Positions 34,206 to 46,300 of a stretch of DNA of 64,000 nucleotides are shown here, in pieces. The stretch is from Neoarius graeffei (Eukaryota > Chordata > Actinopteri > Siluriformes > Ariidae). The notes under the pieces were generated by a model. That model ran no database searches. It was not told the origin of the DNA and worked only from the letters and a program-made list of their open reading frames with translations. The position numbers were made by a program, and so were the translations under genes. The DNA lies in the NCBI RefSeq assembly GCF_027579695.1, contig NC_083590.1:16726656-16790655 (forward strand), given 5' to 3'. The first letter of the stretch is position 1. Each line of letters starts with the position of its first letter.

Positions 34206-35063
34206 TAGGGCTGGGCGATATGAGAAAAAATTATATCACGATATATTTTTTCAAAATTTTCGATAACGATATATATCACGATATAAATCAAATCACCATT
34301 TTTGTATTTTCTTTAATTTTCTGCTCAAAATATGAACATTACAAATTAGTAGTTCCTTCCTAATTAACAAAAATAGCTTAACAAGCCTTCAAGTTTCACA
34401 GAACCAAAACAAACTGGATGCACATTCTTTTGTTCAAATGAATAGACTGAAACTGAAAAATAAAAACTATATACCATTGTTAATCATTTGTGCAAATTCT
34501 AGCAGCTTTCAAATAAACATAAAAGACGTATTGACGTGTAAACCTTATGCTGCAAGGAGAAAAAAAGTGCAATCCTGTACGTCAGTGTGTTTAAGGTTTT
34601 GTGTAACACTTTGTTGTATGTCCGATTTTAAATATCCAAAATACCTCCACACAACCGAAGATCTCTGGCCCTTCTTTTCAATGATGTCCTCCAGGGCAGT
34701 GCTCTGACTTTCCTGTTCAGAACTCCGGTCAGTCGGCTTCTCGCTCATTTTTATAATCGCTTTGTTTCACGCTTTGTTGGAGAAATGCCGCGCTCCTGCA
34801 AACTTCACCACAGCCATGCTGTGCGTTGCTGCTACACGTGTGTGTGTGTTTGTGTGTGCACGCAACCTAACTTGACGTGGCTCTCTTCCAACTGATTGGT
34901 TACGTGCGGTACTGTTTAGTTATGATTGGCTATTCGCGTGTCTGTCAAAACTTCGGACGAAGTAATTTTATTGAAGGCGTAGGCATATCGTACGTGGCTA
35001 ATTTCTAATCGTAGAGATTTTATATCGTGAATAACATCGTAATCGTAAAATCGCCCAGCCCTA
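34206..35063 (-). mobile_element. hAT non-autonomous element, BED-finger remnant
   Basis: Ends TAGGGCTGGGCGAT and ATCGCCCAGCCCTA are perfect inverses. The 8-bp target duplication GTACAATG is perfect at 34198-34205 and 35064-35071. The minus strand at 34545-34748 reads SSVVWRYFGYLKSDIQQS, the start of a BED-type zinc finger in ZBED1-like hAT transposases. Everything after it is deleted. Confidence 0.88.
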
Positions 35064-35219
35064 GTACAATGTGTTTGCTCATTGCCTCAGAAGGCTAATG
35101 GATGATTAGAAAACCCTTGTGCAATCATGTTAGCACAGCTGAAAACAGTTTAGCTCTTTAGAGAAGCTATCAAACTGACCTTCCTTTGAGCAGATTGAGT
35201 TTCTGGAGCATCACATTTG

Positions 35220-36019
35220 AGCAATTCCATGGATGTGACATTTGCACTCAAAATGGCAACAACTGACCTAGTTAATTTTTATTCCTTTCCAGTATTTTAA
35301 AATTTGTTGTATATTTTTAAGACCTCTCATATTGGAGAAGTCATGGGAAAAAAGAATTCCCATAGTACATTTAGAACTCTAGAAAATGCCAAAAAAGACA
35401 TGCGTTATGGATGTGACGGAAAAAATACCCATTTCCAGGGTGACTACACATATTCATCAAACTCTGCAAAATTGCAAACATAATATCCAAATGCAGGCAT
35501 GCATTTAATAAAGGAATCTTAGCTGAAAATAAAAAAAGCCTTTGTTTAAAATATTTTCTATTTCAAGCAGAATCTAGGAAGAAAAAATCAGCGTTATGGA
35601 TGTGATGAAATTCCGTTATGGATGTGACGCGTCTGAAATAGACATGGCATATGTTTAGAAAATCAGCAATTTAACCACCATAACCCTTTGAAAAACTCTC
35701 TAAATATCAGCTAAAACTATCAAAGTTCTTAAATAATATTTAGGATGGCTATTGTTTTTGCTGTTTTGTGGATTTTAGCATACATTTGTGGCTTGTGGCA
35801 ATAATATAGAATTGTACATGATCAAAGTTGATTTTAGCTTGGGTTTTACATTATAAGAAAGAAAGACTGACAGTGACATATTAGGTTGGTTACAAATTGG
35901 TTCAACTTATTCACATCTGTAAAATACAGGCCTAGGTGATATCTCTGGGAGTGGTTTTGATGTATTACATGTTGCTTTATTTTTGCATGGTGAGGTTGAC
36001 ATTTACATGGAATTGCCCC
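35220..36019. mobile_element. MITE with GCAATTCCATG ends and ATGGATGTGA motifs
   Basis: Inverted ends GCAATTCCATG and CATGGAATTGC, with TTTG on both sides (35216-35219, 36020-36023). The interior has four copies of ATGGATGTGA near 35229, 35406, 35594 and 35616. No ORF. The superfamily is not clear. Confidence 0.65.
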
Positions 36020-36590
36020 TTTGTGGGTCGATTAAATGCTCAAAATGGCCAGAAAAATGTCTTGCCTATATTTTCTATTCATTTTACAACTTATGGTGGG
36101 AAATAAGTGTGACTTTTCATGGAAAACACAAAATTGTCTGGGTGACCCCAAACTTTTGAACGGTAGTGTGTATACATGTTATTTCACCTCCCTCACTGCC
36201 ATCACCAGGAACTACCTGCAGGCCAGGACAATGATAACATTTTAACATAGCCTATGGAAATCCAAAGTTTACACATTATCATCACGCACAGAAACTGCAA
36301 ACCTAGTTTTAAAACCGCTAAGTTCCAACTGTTAAACATAGCGAGAGGCTGGGCTACGTGTGTGTGTGTAAAGTGTAAACCAGTGCATCCTGACTTTCTA
36401 ACTATGCCTGTGTGTTGCGTGAGCGGCAGTCAGTCAACAACTCTTCGCAAAGTTTCCTTATGAAACAATATGCTCGCTGAAATTATGGCAGGGAACGCCA
36501 GATTAAACATTAAAAACTGCCTTCTGAGCACTGTATCTACAGGCTGCCACCGAAAGAAGGAGGCTACCAGAAAGGCATCTCTACTCCGTA

Positions 36591-36790
36591 NNNNNNNNNN
36601 NNNNNNNNNNNNNNNNNNNNNNNNNNNNNNNNNNNNNNNNNNNNNNNNNNNNNNNNNNNNNNNNNNNNNNNNNNNNNNNNNNNNNNNNNNNNNNNNNNNN
36701 NNNNNNNNNNNNNNNNNNNNNNNNNNNNNNNNNNNNNNNNNNNNNNNNNNNNNNNNNNNNNNNNNNNNNNNNNNNNNNNNNNNNNNNNNN
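36591..36790. other. Assembly gap
   Basis: 200 unknown bases. Reading frames that cross it are artefacts. Confidence 1.
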
Positions 36791-36794
36791 AGAA

Positions 36795-36918
36795 ATGGCA
36801 GAAGATGTCCCTGACATTCCTGTTGATGTTTGTGAATTGGAGGATGGCTTCTCTGACGAGGACGTCTCTATGGAGATAGAGGTTGATTCTGATGGCAGTA
36901 GCTGGGACAGTGGAGACG
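36795..36918 (+). CDS. Acidic first coding exon, adjoining the gap
   Basis: ATG at 36795 gives MAEDVPDIPVDVCELEDGFS and continues with an acidic, serine-rich stretch (DEDVSMEIEVDSDGSSWDSGD). The frame runs into a GT-rich minisatellite, so a donor near 36919 is likely but not unique. It is upstream of, and on the same strand as, the exons at 37288-38006, but I cannot prove they belong to one transcript because the gap removes upstream sequence. The product is unknown; acidic N-termini like this occur in several transposon-derived proteins. Confidence 0.4.
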
Positions 36919-37092
36919 GTGTGTGCGTGTACTGTCTGTGTCAGTGGCCGTTCAAGTTCAAGGCCTGTGTGTGTGTGTGTGTGTGCACTGTATATGTGAA
37001 TGGCCATTTAAGTTAGAGGTCTGTGTGAGTGTGTACACTATGTATGTGTCCATGGCCATTTAGGTTAGAGGATTGTGTGTCTGTGTGTACTG
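36919..37092. repeat. GT-rich minisatellite in an intron
   Basis: About three imperfect units of 50-57 bp, each a GTGTGT run followed by (A/T)CTGT or CTAT, then TGGCC(A/G)TT(T/C)A and AG(G)TTAGAGG. It starts exactly where the acidic exon ends. Confidence 0.7.
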
Positions 37093-37287
37093 TTTGTCAG
37101 TAATTCCATGAAACAGTGTCGCATGAGACGGCCTGCAGTGTAATAACCCTCACAGTAAAAAGAAACAATAGGCAAATATATGCCATCTAAGAATTAGCAA
37201 AGTATGATGCAACGTGTATACACACTAGCGATATGTCCGTGAATGGACTACCACCATTTTACTGTCCTGTTTCCTAGTAGGTGCAGC

Positions 37288-38006
37288 ATGTACTTGATTG
37301 TTGTGTTTGAGGACGACAACCAAACCGGCCCGATGGCCAAGGAATGGTTTTCCGGTGGCCTGGCATGGTGGCCGCCATATAAGGACCAATTTCAGATCCT
37401 AAGAGCAGTTCAGAAGAGGGTCATGCCAGACCCAGCAAAAGGGTGGAGGCAGTTCCGCACTCGTGTACTGGATGAATCAGGTAATAAAGCATCCAAAAGA
37501 CTGTTACATCTCAATGCTAAAACTCAACCACATAAAGTTCAATTTTTATAGATATCCAAATATCTGTAAACAGCACCTCAGTGGAATTGTGTATCCAGTC
37601 ATTGTAAAAAGCCTTTTTGTCAGAGGTGACGCTTGAGAAGATGATGGCAGAGACAGTAATTTTGTTAAATGCTAGGTTTTTTTTTTTTTGCTCTGATATA
37701 GGCTTATAATGATATGTTGTTCACAGACTCCATTCAAACTATCCAGTCCAAGTGGGACAAAGCATGCATCACGTCAGACTTAAATACAGATGTTGAAATG
37801 CAGGAGAATCCAGTTAGAGAACGTAAAAGGTGAGCCCATTTCTTTGATTTAAATTAGATATTGTCTGTATATCAAATACTTGTATGTGAAGAAAGTGCTA
37901 ATTTTTGTAAATGTATAGACCAAGACAGCTCAGAGAGTCATCATCATCACTATCTGAGGAGGAGGATGATCCTGAACACCTAAGAAGACCTCCCCCTTTA
38001 CCTTTG
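37288..38006 (+). CDS. Spliced gene with DUF4806-like N-terminal module, three exons
   Basis: Exons at 37288-37480, 37727-37829 and 37919-38006, each with GT and AG borders (donors at 37481 and 37830, acceptors ending 37726 and 37918). Joining them keeps one frame through both junctions. The first exon starts MYLIVVFEDDNQTGPMAKEW and contains WWPPYKDQFQILRAVQKRV and WRQFRTRVLDES. This W-P-P-Y plus W...Y/F-V-R-V-L pattern resembles the N-terminus of DUF4806-type proteins, a function-unknown family. The second exon has KWDKACITSDLNTDVE, and the third has a basic-acidic linker (SSSSLSEEEDDPEHLRRPPP). The coding sequence runs straight into the hAT left end at 38007, and its normal continuation is not found on the far side. 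It may be a host gene or another element's accessory gene. Confidence 0.6.
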
Positions 38007-38677
38007 CAGGGTTCCTACGCAGTATGGAAAAGTATGGAATTTGATTTTAGTATTTTCCAGGTCTGGAAAAGTATGGAAAATGGAAATTAGGGTATGGAGA
38101 AATATTTGTGTTTCCAGACCTTTGCCGCTACATAGTAAAATGAAGCTCAACATTCTGACATTCAGTTGAATTTTGCCAAAGAAATGTGTTGAAATGCGGA
38201 GGGAGGGAAACGGGTGTTCTGTTGTACTGGCATGCGCTCCGCCACACCCCCTGAACCTGCTTGCTTCTTGCAAGACTTTGGACAAGACGCAGGAAAACCC
38301 CCTGCTACAAAACGCCTCTTGAACACACGTGAACACACATCATAGCTCCAGTCAGTGTGAAATGCTGATGGCTTATTTGGCAGTGTTGCCAGAATTTGCT
38401 AGAAAAATAAGGCACTTGGACCCTGAAAACAAGTGACCCATGACAAAAAAAACTGCCAACAAAAATATGAAGGCTGTGTACGCAAACATACATATAAACA
38501 AGTTACAACTCTGAATCACCATCCCCAAAACCCGCGACTTCTGATTTTTTTTTTTTTAAGCGACAAAAAAGCAAGCCCAAAGCCGCTTATAACAAGAATA
38601 GGCAACCCACGTACGTAGATCAACATAGGCTACGTTAGGCATAGCCTACTACCAGAGAGAGGAATGTAAACTCAGCA

Positions 38678-38973
38678 ATGGGTAAATGCACGTTTTCTGA
38701 TGGATGGCTATCCAAACCAGAATACACAGCTTGGCTGAGAAAAGATCCCAAATGGCAAAGTAAGGCTAAATGCAAGCTTTGTATAAAATCATTTGATATT
38801 TCCAACATGGGGGAGGCGGCGATTTTAAGTCACATGAAGGGGAAGAAGCACCAGCGCTTGGTCACAGCGTCATCGTCGGAAGTTTCAACTTCTTTTTTTA
38901 CTCAGTCAAAAGTGGGGCCAAGAACAACAGAAACGCCAAGCAATGCACTCCTTCAGGCAACAAATGATGAACG
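38678..38973 (+). CDS. hAT transposase exon 1, BED-like zinc finger
   Basis: ATG at 38678 gives MGKCTFSDGWLSKPEYTAWL. A finger follows: CKLCIKSFDISNMGEAAIL then SHMKGKKHQRL, a C-x2-C...H-x5-H arrangement of the BED type that would bind the element ends. A GTGAGA donor at 38974 ends the exon in phase 2. It joins exon 2 at 39791 across an 817-nt intron with the frame kept (CG plus A). Confidence 0.8.
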
Positions 38974-39790
38974 GTGAGAATTTTATCTTCTTATTCTAAC
39001 AGCTGCTACTCTTCAAGTGCGTAGTAAATATTTATTGAACATCTATCAGCAAACTTGAGCTCATTCTGGCTAACATTCCCTGGGAAACTATCCAGTGAAA
39101 ACTGCCCATAAAATAAGTAACACAAGGTTATGTTGTAGATATTATATCGTCATTGCAAGTCGGGATGTGCTCTATCTGCATTGCAGTGGCAACAATGGAG
39201 ACATATCAAATAAAGTCAGTTGATTAACAGTTGCTAGCGTCCTAGCCTAACGCTGTCTAGTGTCGTCTTAGCCTAACTAAATACAATGATCTATCGCCAC
39301 CCACTGGGGTCAGTGCGTAAGTTCACCTTTCTGTTGGTCACAGACTGTATACAATAGACTATGGTTGGTCAGAATGAAATTAAGTGAGATAAATGAAGGT
39401 TTAAGTGTACAGCATTTGCAAAATTAAATTTTGAATTGGTGAAAAAATAAATGTTATTCATGTTATCTATTGGCCTATGTTGCAATTAGGCTATGAGCAC
39501 AGAGTAGTGTTAATATAGGCAAACTCTGAATGTAAAGTTGCAGTGATATTTATATTGTAGCAGTTTATTTAGAAAGGAATTTACAGAAGATATATACGTA
39601 ATTGTGATTGTCAAGTATGAGTATGTGACAACACATCATGTAAAAACACCACATTACATAATAACCTGAAAAAATGTAATACATTTTCACTCATGTAATA
39701 ATATGCACGTTTTGTTGTGTGTGTGTTAAATATTTGTTGAATGTGAAGGGTTGCAATTGATTATTAACTTGTGTTATTGTTGTATTTTAG

Positions 39791-41812
39791 AGCCACAGCT
39801 ACATCCTGTAGCTCAATGAGGACCTTTGCGATTGGATGTGAGGTTCTGTCTGCAGAAGTGTTGTGGGTACTTGATGTTATGGAGAAGCACAGCTCCTTCA
39901 ACAGCTGCTCGGGGAAGAGTGACCTTTTTCGTCTTATGTTTCCAGACAGCAACATTGCCTCAAAATTCAGCTGTGGAGATGACAAAGCAGCTTACTTGAC
40001 AACCTTTGGTATTGCACCACATTTCTCATCTTTACTTTTGTCCAAAGTTAAATCTGCTACTGACTATGTTTTACTTTTTGATGAGAGTTTGAACCGTCCA
40101 CTCCGAGCGAAACAGCTTGATGTGCATGTAAGGTTTTGGGATGGAGACTTTGTCAGGTCAAGATACTTGGACTCTCATTTTCTTGGGCATGCATATGCTG
40201 CAGACCTCCACTCACAACTAAGGGCCAGCTGCAACAGTGTTGGAATACACAGTCTTTTACAGATATCAATGGATGGTCCAAATGGGAAATTGTTTGACAC
40301 GCTGTCTAAGGACTTTGAAGAGGAGACTGGGTCCAAGCTCCTCAACATAGGGAGTTGTATGCAACAACTTGGGACATTGAACACACTCTTACCAGTCTTA
40401 ATTGGCTTTTTAAGGACTCCCCAGCCAGACGTGAGGATTACACCTCAGTAACAGGTTCAGCTGTCTTCCCCCTGAAATACTGTAAACATAGATGGCTAGA
40501 AAATGTTCCAGTCCTTGAAAGAGCCATTATGATATGGCCACAAATTCAGGCGTATGTAGCTGCGGTGAATGCTTCAAAAGTGTCACACCCAAAGAACAAG
40601 TCCTTTGAGTCTGTGATGAAGGCTTGCACCGACCCTTTGTTTCTAGTCAGAGCCAATATCTTTCTTTCAATTGCGCAAGAGTGTCATCCTTTCCTTTTAA
40701 AATATCAAGCCGATAAGCCTGTGCTGCCTTTCCTGGCTGACGATCTTTTCACCACAGTGAAGCATCTTCTCCAGAGGTTTGTCACAGACGACACTCTTGA
40801 GAGTGTGAACAGCCCCATGAAGCTCGTCTCTGAGGACGTTAAAGATGTAGCAAATCACAAGGACACCTCGCGGATCAACAGAGGATTTGTTGCAGACAAA
40901 CAACTGAAAGACATGAAGATTAGAAAAAAAGTTTCTGAGCGAGATGTCTTTTTGGTCAGAAAAGAAACTAAAGACTTCCTCGTCACAGCAATGACGAAGC
41001 TACTGGAGAAGTGCCCTCTAAGGTACACACTGGAAAGAAACCTTGCATGGCTAGATCCACAGAAGATAAGAGAAAAGCCTGATATTTGTGAAAAGCAACT
41101 GAGGCAGTGCCTACATGTAATCTCCAGTGCTGGACACGTCCGAGAGAACCAGTGTGACCAGATCCTTCATCAGTTCAAGGATTTTGTGGTTGTCTGCAAA
41201 ACGAATGATGATGCCATACAGTGGCCCACTGGTGCCTACTCCAGATTGGACACGTTTTTTCATGCACTGCTCTCCAAGGAGCCGGGAATGAAAGATCTGT
41301 GGACTCTTGTTCAGAAAGTTCTCCTCCTCTCCCACGGTCAGGCCTCAGTAGAAAGAGGATTTTCCATAAATAAGAACATTGTTGTCACAAATATGAGGGA
41401 AAGAACAGTGGTGGCTCAGAGGGTCATAGTAGACCACCTCCATTATGTGGGTGGGGTAGGTAATCTGACTATGACAAAGGAACTTCTACATTCTGCATCA
41501 TGTGCAAGGCAACGCTACCATGCATTCCTTAATGATGAAAAGAAGAAGGAGGAGCATGGACAACAAGCACTGAAAAGAAAGGCAGCGCAGGATGAACTGG
41601 ACCAATTGAAGAGAAAAAGAAAGAAGATTCAGACGAACATAAAAGCACTTCTCACATCTGCAGATGAGTTGGCAGTGGAAGCAGAAGCCACTGAGGACAT
41701 GTCCACCCTGAGCAAATCTAATGCCTTCAGACAAGCAGCGAGAGAAAAAGAGAAGGAATTAGAGAAATGTGACAAAGAAATTGAAAAGAAAACCAATGTA
41801 ATAAAGAGCTGA
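39791..41812 (+). pseudogene. hAT transposase exon 2, catalytic and dimerisation regions, one frame break
   Basis: The acceptor ends at 39790. The first segment (to about 40355) includes DLFRLMFPDSNIASKFSCGD and DYVLLFDESLN, the DDE-domain start. The second, in another frame, opens at 40355 and gives a 485-aa frame: SLNWLFKDSPARREDYTSV, FPLKYCKHRWLENVPVLERA and the hAT dimerisation core LLLSHGQASVERGFSINKNI, then a basic coiled-coil-like tail ending EKKTNVIKS. At the junction (about 40355-40380) the expected segment after LLNIGSC is missing and the frame changes, which indicates a small deletion. Otherwise the coding sequence looks fresh. Confidence 0.82.
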
Positions 41813-42339
41813 GTATTTAGTGTGTGATTTAAGTATATTTGTGAGTGCATGTGTGAATGTCTGTTAGCATGTTTTCTTATGAAAGACTATTGTGAGGATT
41901 CTGCTCCATCTCCAGTTCCATCACTCAGTTTTCACTGCAACAGAGATTCATTGTGGGTGACAAATCTGTGAGTGCATTTGTGAATGCATGTGTTACCATG
42001 CTTCCTTATGAAAGATTATTGTGAGGATTCTGCTCCATCTCTAGTTCCTTCACTCAGTTTTCACTGCAACGGAGATTATTTTCCATTGTAAGTGACAGAA
42101 TTTTGACTTTTATGCAAGAAAATTGTGCTCATGATCAGAGGTTGAAAAATAAATGTCAACAAAGTTCCTTTATGTGATCGTCAGAGCTCAGTTTGTGTTT
42201 TATTCAATATTTTCCTGGGATGTATTACAAAAAAGGTGGATAAGTGGCAAACCTGGCTAAGTAAAGCTAGAGGTAGTGGTAAACCTGCAACTAGAGGAGC
42301 CTGAAGTCCTCATTCTGTTAACTGAACAATGCTGTTATT

Positions 42340-42480
42340 ACATTATTATTATAATTACATTACATTTAGTTGTTGCTTTTATCCAAAGCCACTTACAGTT
42401 ATTACAGGGTACAACATGGTTACAACCTGGAGCAATGTGGGGTTAAATGCCTTGCTCAAGGGCACTGCAGCCATTACATA
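42340..42480 (+). repeat. Dispersed fish repeat (SINE-like)
   Basis: Contains TGCTTTTATCCAAAGCCACT and CCTTGCTCAAGGGCACTGCA, words that recur in many teleost dispersed repeats. Boundaries uncertain. Confidence 0.5.
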
Positions 42481-42646
42481 CTGGTTAGGGTGGCCACATC
42501 TGCCATCTCTTGGTATGTGGACAAAATGTGATCTACAGTGGAACTAACACAGGGCCTTCATAAAACACAATAGTAAATACAAAAAATGCCATAATGACTG
42601 TTTTCAAATTAGAAGCTTCAGTAAACTTCTGTGTGCGCACAACATA

Positions 42647-43037
42647 CAGGGTGTCCCGAAAAAATGTATACACACTTTGAATCATTGTGAAGTAGGTGTT
42701 TATTAAAATTCATTTCATTTTCAAGGTGTAATAGAATTTACAGACATCACTTTTTATTGTTTTATCACTGCCTCTAACTGATGTTTATAGTCTACGCTAT
42801 GAGACCTGCAACAGTCACTGAAAGTGAATGTCCAAAAATACCAAGAGGATTGAATGTGATTTGCATTGTCAGCAGTGACTGGACCAGAATGGATGTCCGT
42901 TTGAGAACAGGCGGTGACTAAATAATAAAATGTCTGTAAATTCTATTACTCTTTGAAAATTACATGGATTTTAATAAACACATACAGTACTTTACAGTGA
43001 TTAAAAGTGTGTATACATTTTTTTTCGGGACATCCTG
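42647..43037. mobile_element. Mariner/Tc1-type MITE, TA target duplication
   Basis: 391 bp with inverted ends CAGG(G/A)TGTCCCGAAAAAA followed by ATGTATACACACTTT. TA at 42645-42646 and 43038-43039. No ORF. Inserted into the 3' part of the hAT element. Confidence 0.88.
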
Positions 43038-43357
43038 TATGTGCTTGACATCTTCACACACCTGTGTTTTAATGTCTTGAAGTGTGCATCAGATACGTGT
43101 GCGTCAGAGTGGCATCCTGTATTTTGTGTAATGTGTATATATATTTATGACAAAAACAGGGCACTGATACAAATTTTAGGCCAAGCTAAATATGGTATGC
43201 ATTTTGGTGGTATGTCATAACGTGAGTACCTGTTTGATTTTCAAGTAATTCTTTTTAAATATATGAGTAGTTGTTTGTTCGCTGAAGTCTCCAAACCTGA
43301 GAATTTGAGTATGGAAAAAGTCTGGAATTTTAAATTTGAAAATGTGTAGGAACCCTG

Positions 43358-46300
43358 TAATAAATATCGGCGCTCCGCGAGCACCTCGCTGTGATCAGCT
43401 GTTCGTTTAGCGACAGAATGACGGAACTGTCAGTGCACGCTCAAAGGGAAACCTGCGCATGCGCACACACACGGACTTCCTCTGTCTGCTTGACTGCGCG
43501 ATTTCATGCACATTATTTGCTTTAATCCTCTCAAATTAAATCACTTCCCAGCCACAGAATGGTCTGATATATTGCAGAAATAAACGTATCACAATTTCAG
43601 AGGGAACTAAATTTCACCGGTTTTATGAACTCGAAAGGCCGTCTCGCTTGAAGAGAGAGGAAAGAGAGGCTGGTGAGGGAACGACTGTTTATAGCTGCAG
43701 TAGTGTACAGGATAAGTGTAACATGTTTTGTAGATGTTCAACATTTGAATGTAACTATAAAAAGATTAAATAAAAAAGTGATAGAAAATGGTGCATTTTG
43801 GTGGATTTCTGTAAAGGGAATAAAATACTTGAGGGTTTGCTTTGTCGCAGTAGTAACAGTAACTCTGCTTCATCACACCATCACGTTGCTGATTATTTTC
43901 CAGGAACTGAATGACTCGGCACGATTGATTCCTGCTCTTAATTAATCCCTGCCTCCTGGCTGTGTTGTAGGGAATGGCTCTCCATCAGAAGGTGGCGAGT
44001 GAGCGCTCTGGTGTTCCTGTTCACGCTCAGTCCTTCCTCGCACAGCAGAGGCAGTTCACACAGGCACGGAGAGGCCTGGGCACTCGCCTCCAGCCCAGAT
44101 AACACTAACGCCAGTTTAATCAGCCAGTGTGTGACTCCTGCCTTAAACTCTCCTCTCGCTGCTCTGCTGTGAGACACTTCCTGTTCCTCCGCAAGCTGTG
44201 ACCCGACATGCTGCTGACTGACTGCTGGAGTTCATCTCTCTTTTATTTTTAACCCTTTTGCTGTGTGGAGAACCCAGAGCTCCTTCACCTCATCTTAAAG
44301 ATGGATGTGAGCGAGGAAAGGGGGAATGTTGTCATCTGTCCTTTCCTCTCTCCTTTCATGTAATAAGATAAACAGGGTTCAGTTTAAAAGCGCTTTCATC
44401 TTCCACGGCGATTAAACACGGAGTCGAATCTTTCGATCTGCAAAGTAAATGTTTCTGAAACTGCTCGGCCTCCTGATCAGTTGGGAATCGAAGGGTTTTT
44501 AATGGAAGAGTTTTTGTTGTTGATGCGCTTTACTACTTTTCACTTTCTATTTCTAGATATTAAGCCGAGTAGTGTTGATGATGTTGATGATGAAGGATGT
44601 GGCTGATGATTTTACATTTTCTTGCATGACTTTCGTCTGAGATTTGATTAACATTTTCCTCTAGTTTTTATTTTTTCTCTTTTTAACTAATTGCTATTGT
44701 GATTTTTATTTTTTATGACTAGCACTAATTCCTCTTTTTTTTTTTTTTACCCAATCTCCGTTTATCACCTTCTCAAAGGTGAAACTGTGTATCCGGTGAT
44801 GAAGTGTCTTTACTTGAGTTGAATGTGCTGCTGTTATTGAGAGGGTTTGACCGGGACACTGTGAGAGTGAACACAGCTCGGTGTCTTTGTCTCAGTGACT
44901 GTTCTTCCCTGAGAGAGCTCACTAGTCCACTGATGGACGATGTGTAACTGGGCTTCGGCACATGGATGATAAAATAGCACGGCGACATTCTATCGCTCCA
45001 CGTTTCAATCACGGAACATGCCTAGTTTATAAAAACACACACCGGTGAACTTGTGTTCATGTGACCAGGACTAATGGCTTATTTTTGGAGCATGTAAACA
45101 TCATGATTTATCAGAACACAAATGGAGCACTGGAGCTTCAGAGCAACAATCAAAGAACATAAATGGTGGCGTCGTAGAGCAAGACCTTTCTTCAGCTCTA
45201 ATGCGTAGTTCCTCAACTTAACTAAAACTCACTTTCTGTTCCAGGGCGTGAATTACAAATGGGAAGTGCAGAGGTGGGCGATATGACAGTGTTATTAATA
45301 TCACGATGAACAACATGAGGGTTCTGAGAGTGTTGGTGGTCCGTCTGCGACACACACCATAACACACTGTCGCTGATTGGATGATCCTTCCTCTTGTTCC
45401 GTGTGAAATACTTTTTTATATTTAATTTTGTGTATCGTGTGAAAAGTATTGTGATGTTCTCGTGTTGCTGTATCGCCTGTCCCTGCGCGACTCATCACCT
45501 TTCACGCTGATCAGAGTCCGACGAGCCGAGTGTCAGGAAGCGTGTATCATTTTCCAGCTGTTCAGATTCTATCCGAGTGAAGCTGCTGTGATCCGTGTGG
45601 ACCTCAGAGGGATGAAATGACGTCGCATCCGCCGCTGCTGTGTCACAAAGCCGAAGAGTTTATTCGGTTCAAAGCCTTCTGGAGTTTCTTTTTAACTGAT
45701 GAACCTCCAAAATGTTGATGCGGTGTGTAATCCTTGGGCCGAGATCCGAGAAAACACAAATCTTAAAACACGTGCCGTCACTTTCCAACCGCTGGGGGTG
45801 AGTCAAAAATGTATTTATTTTTTCCTCCTGCAAATATTGAATGATGTCCTATGAACTGAAACGAAACAGTTTTGAGTCAGATACGTGCATTTATAATGAA
45901 CTGAGAAGGAGCTGCTCTGACGTGCTGTTTGGTGAGAAATGTGATGAACACGATGTTCACTAAACTGCAGTGAAGCACCAACTGAGCAAAACTCACTACA
46001 TTTACGGATAACTGGAGATTTTGGTTTTAGGGTGGAGGGTTTTTTCCCCCACAAATATCTCAGCTGAGTGACTCTTTAGCTCAGACAAGCTACGATGGAA
46101 ATTTTGCTATTTTAAGTGATGAGTACCAAAGTGTGCTGCTTTTTCTCCTTTTTCTAAAAGCTGTGAATGAAGGTACATCATATTGACACGATGTTTAGAT
46201 TTAACACTAAATAACTGTTTTCTGGTTCCAAAGTGCTTGAAGGAGAAAATGCAGTGTGGCTCGAGCTGAATGAGTGACCTGTCAGCTTCCGTTCACCAGG

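Larger units (their letters stand above)
33976..36170. mobile_element. Tc1-like non-autonomous element holding two nested insertions
   Basis: Left end CTACCGTTCAAAGGTTTTGG and right end AAACTTTTGAACGGTAG are inverted, with TA flanks. The body matches a common fish Tc1-like repeat (a region with GCTCAAAATGGCCAGAAAAA near 36030). A hAT (34206-35063) and a MITE (35220-36019) lie inside. No transposase frame remains. Confidence 0.8.
38007..43357 (+). mobile_element. hAT transposon with near-complete two-exon transposase
   Basis: Left end CAGGGTTCCTACGCAGTATG at 38007 and right end ATGTGTAGGAACCCTG at 43357 are inverted. The left subterminal region repeats GGAAAAGTATGG, mirrored at the right as GTATGGAAAAAGTCTGG. 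The 8-bp flanks (TACCTTTG and TAATAAAT) do not match. A mariner-type MITE lies at 42647-43037. Confidence 0.82.

Noticed and set aside
36408-36464. MPVCCVSGSQSTTLRKV as a THAP start
   Set aside because: Cysteine spacing does not fit and the frame closes after 19 codons.
36470-37007. Open frames crossing the 200-base gap
   Set aside because: They rest on unknown bases.
44301-44363. Short frame MDVSEERGNVV, reminiscent of NLR start peptides
   Set aside because: No donor at a fitting phase and the likeness is only a few residues.
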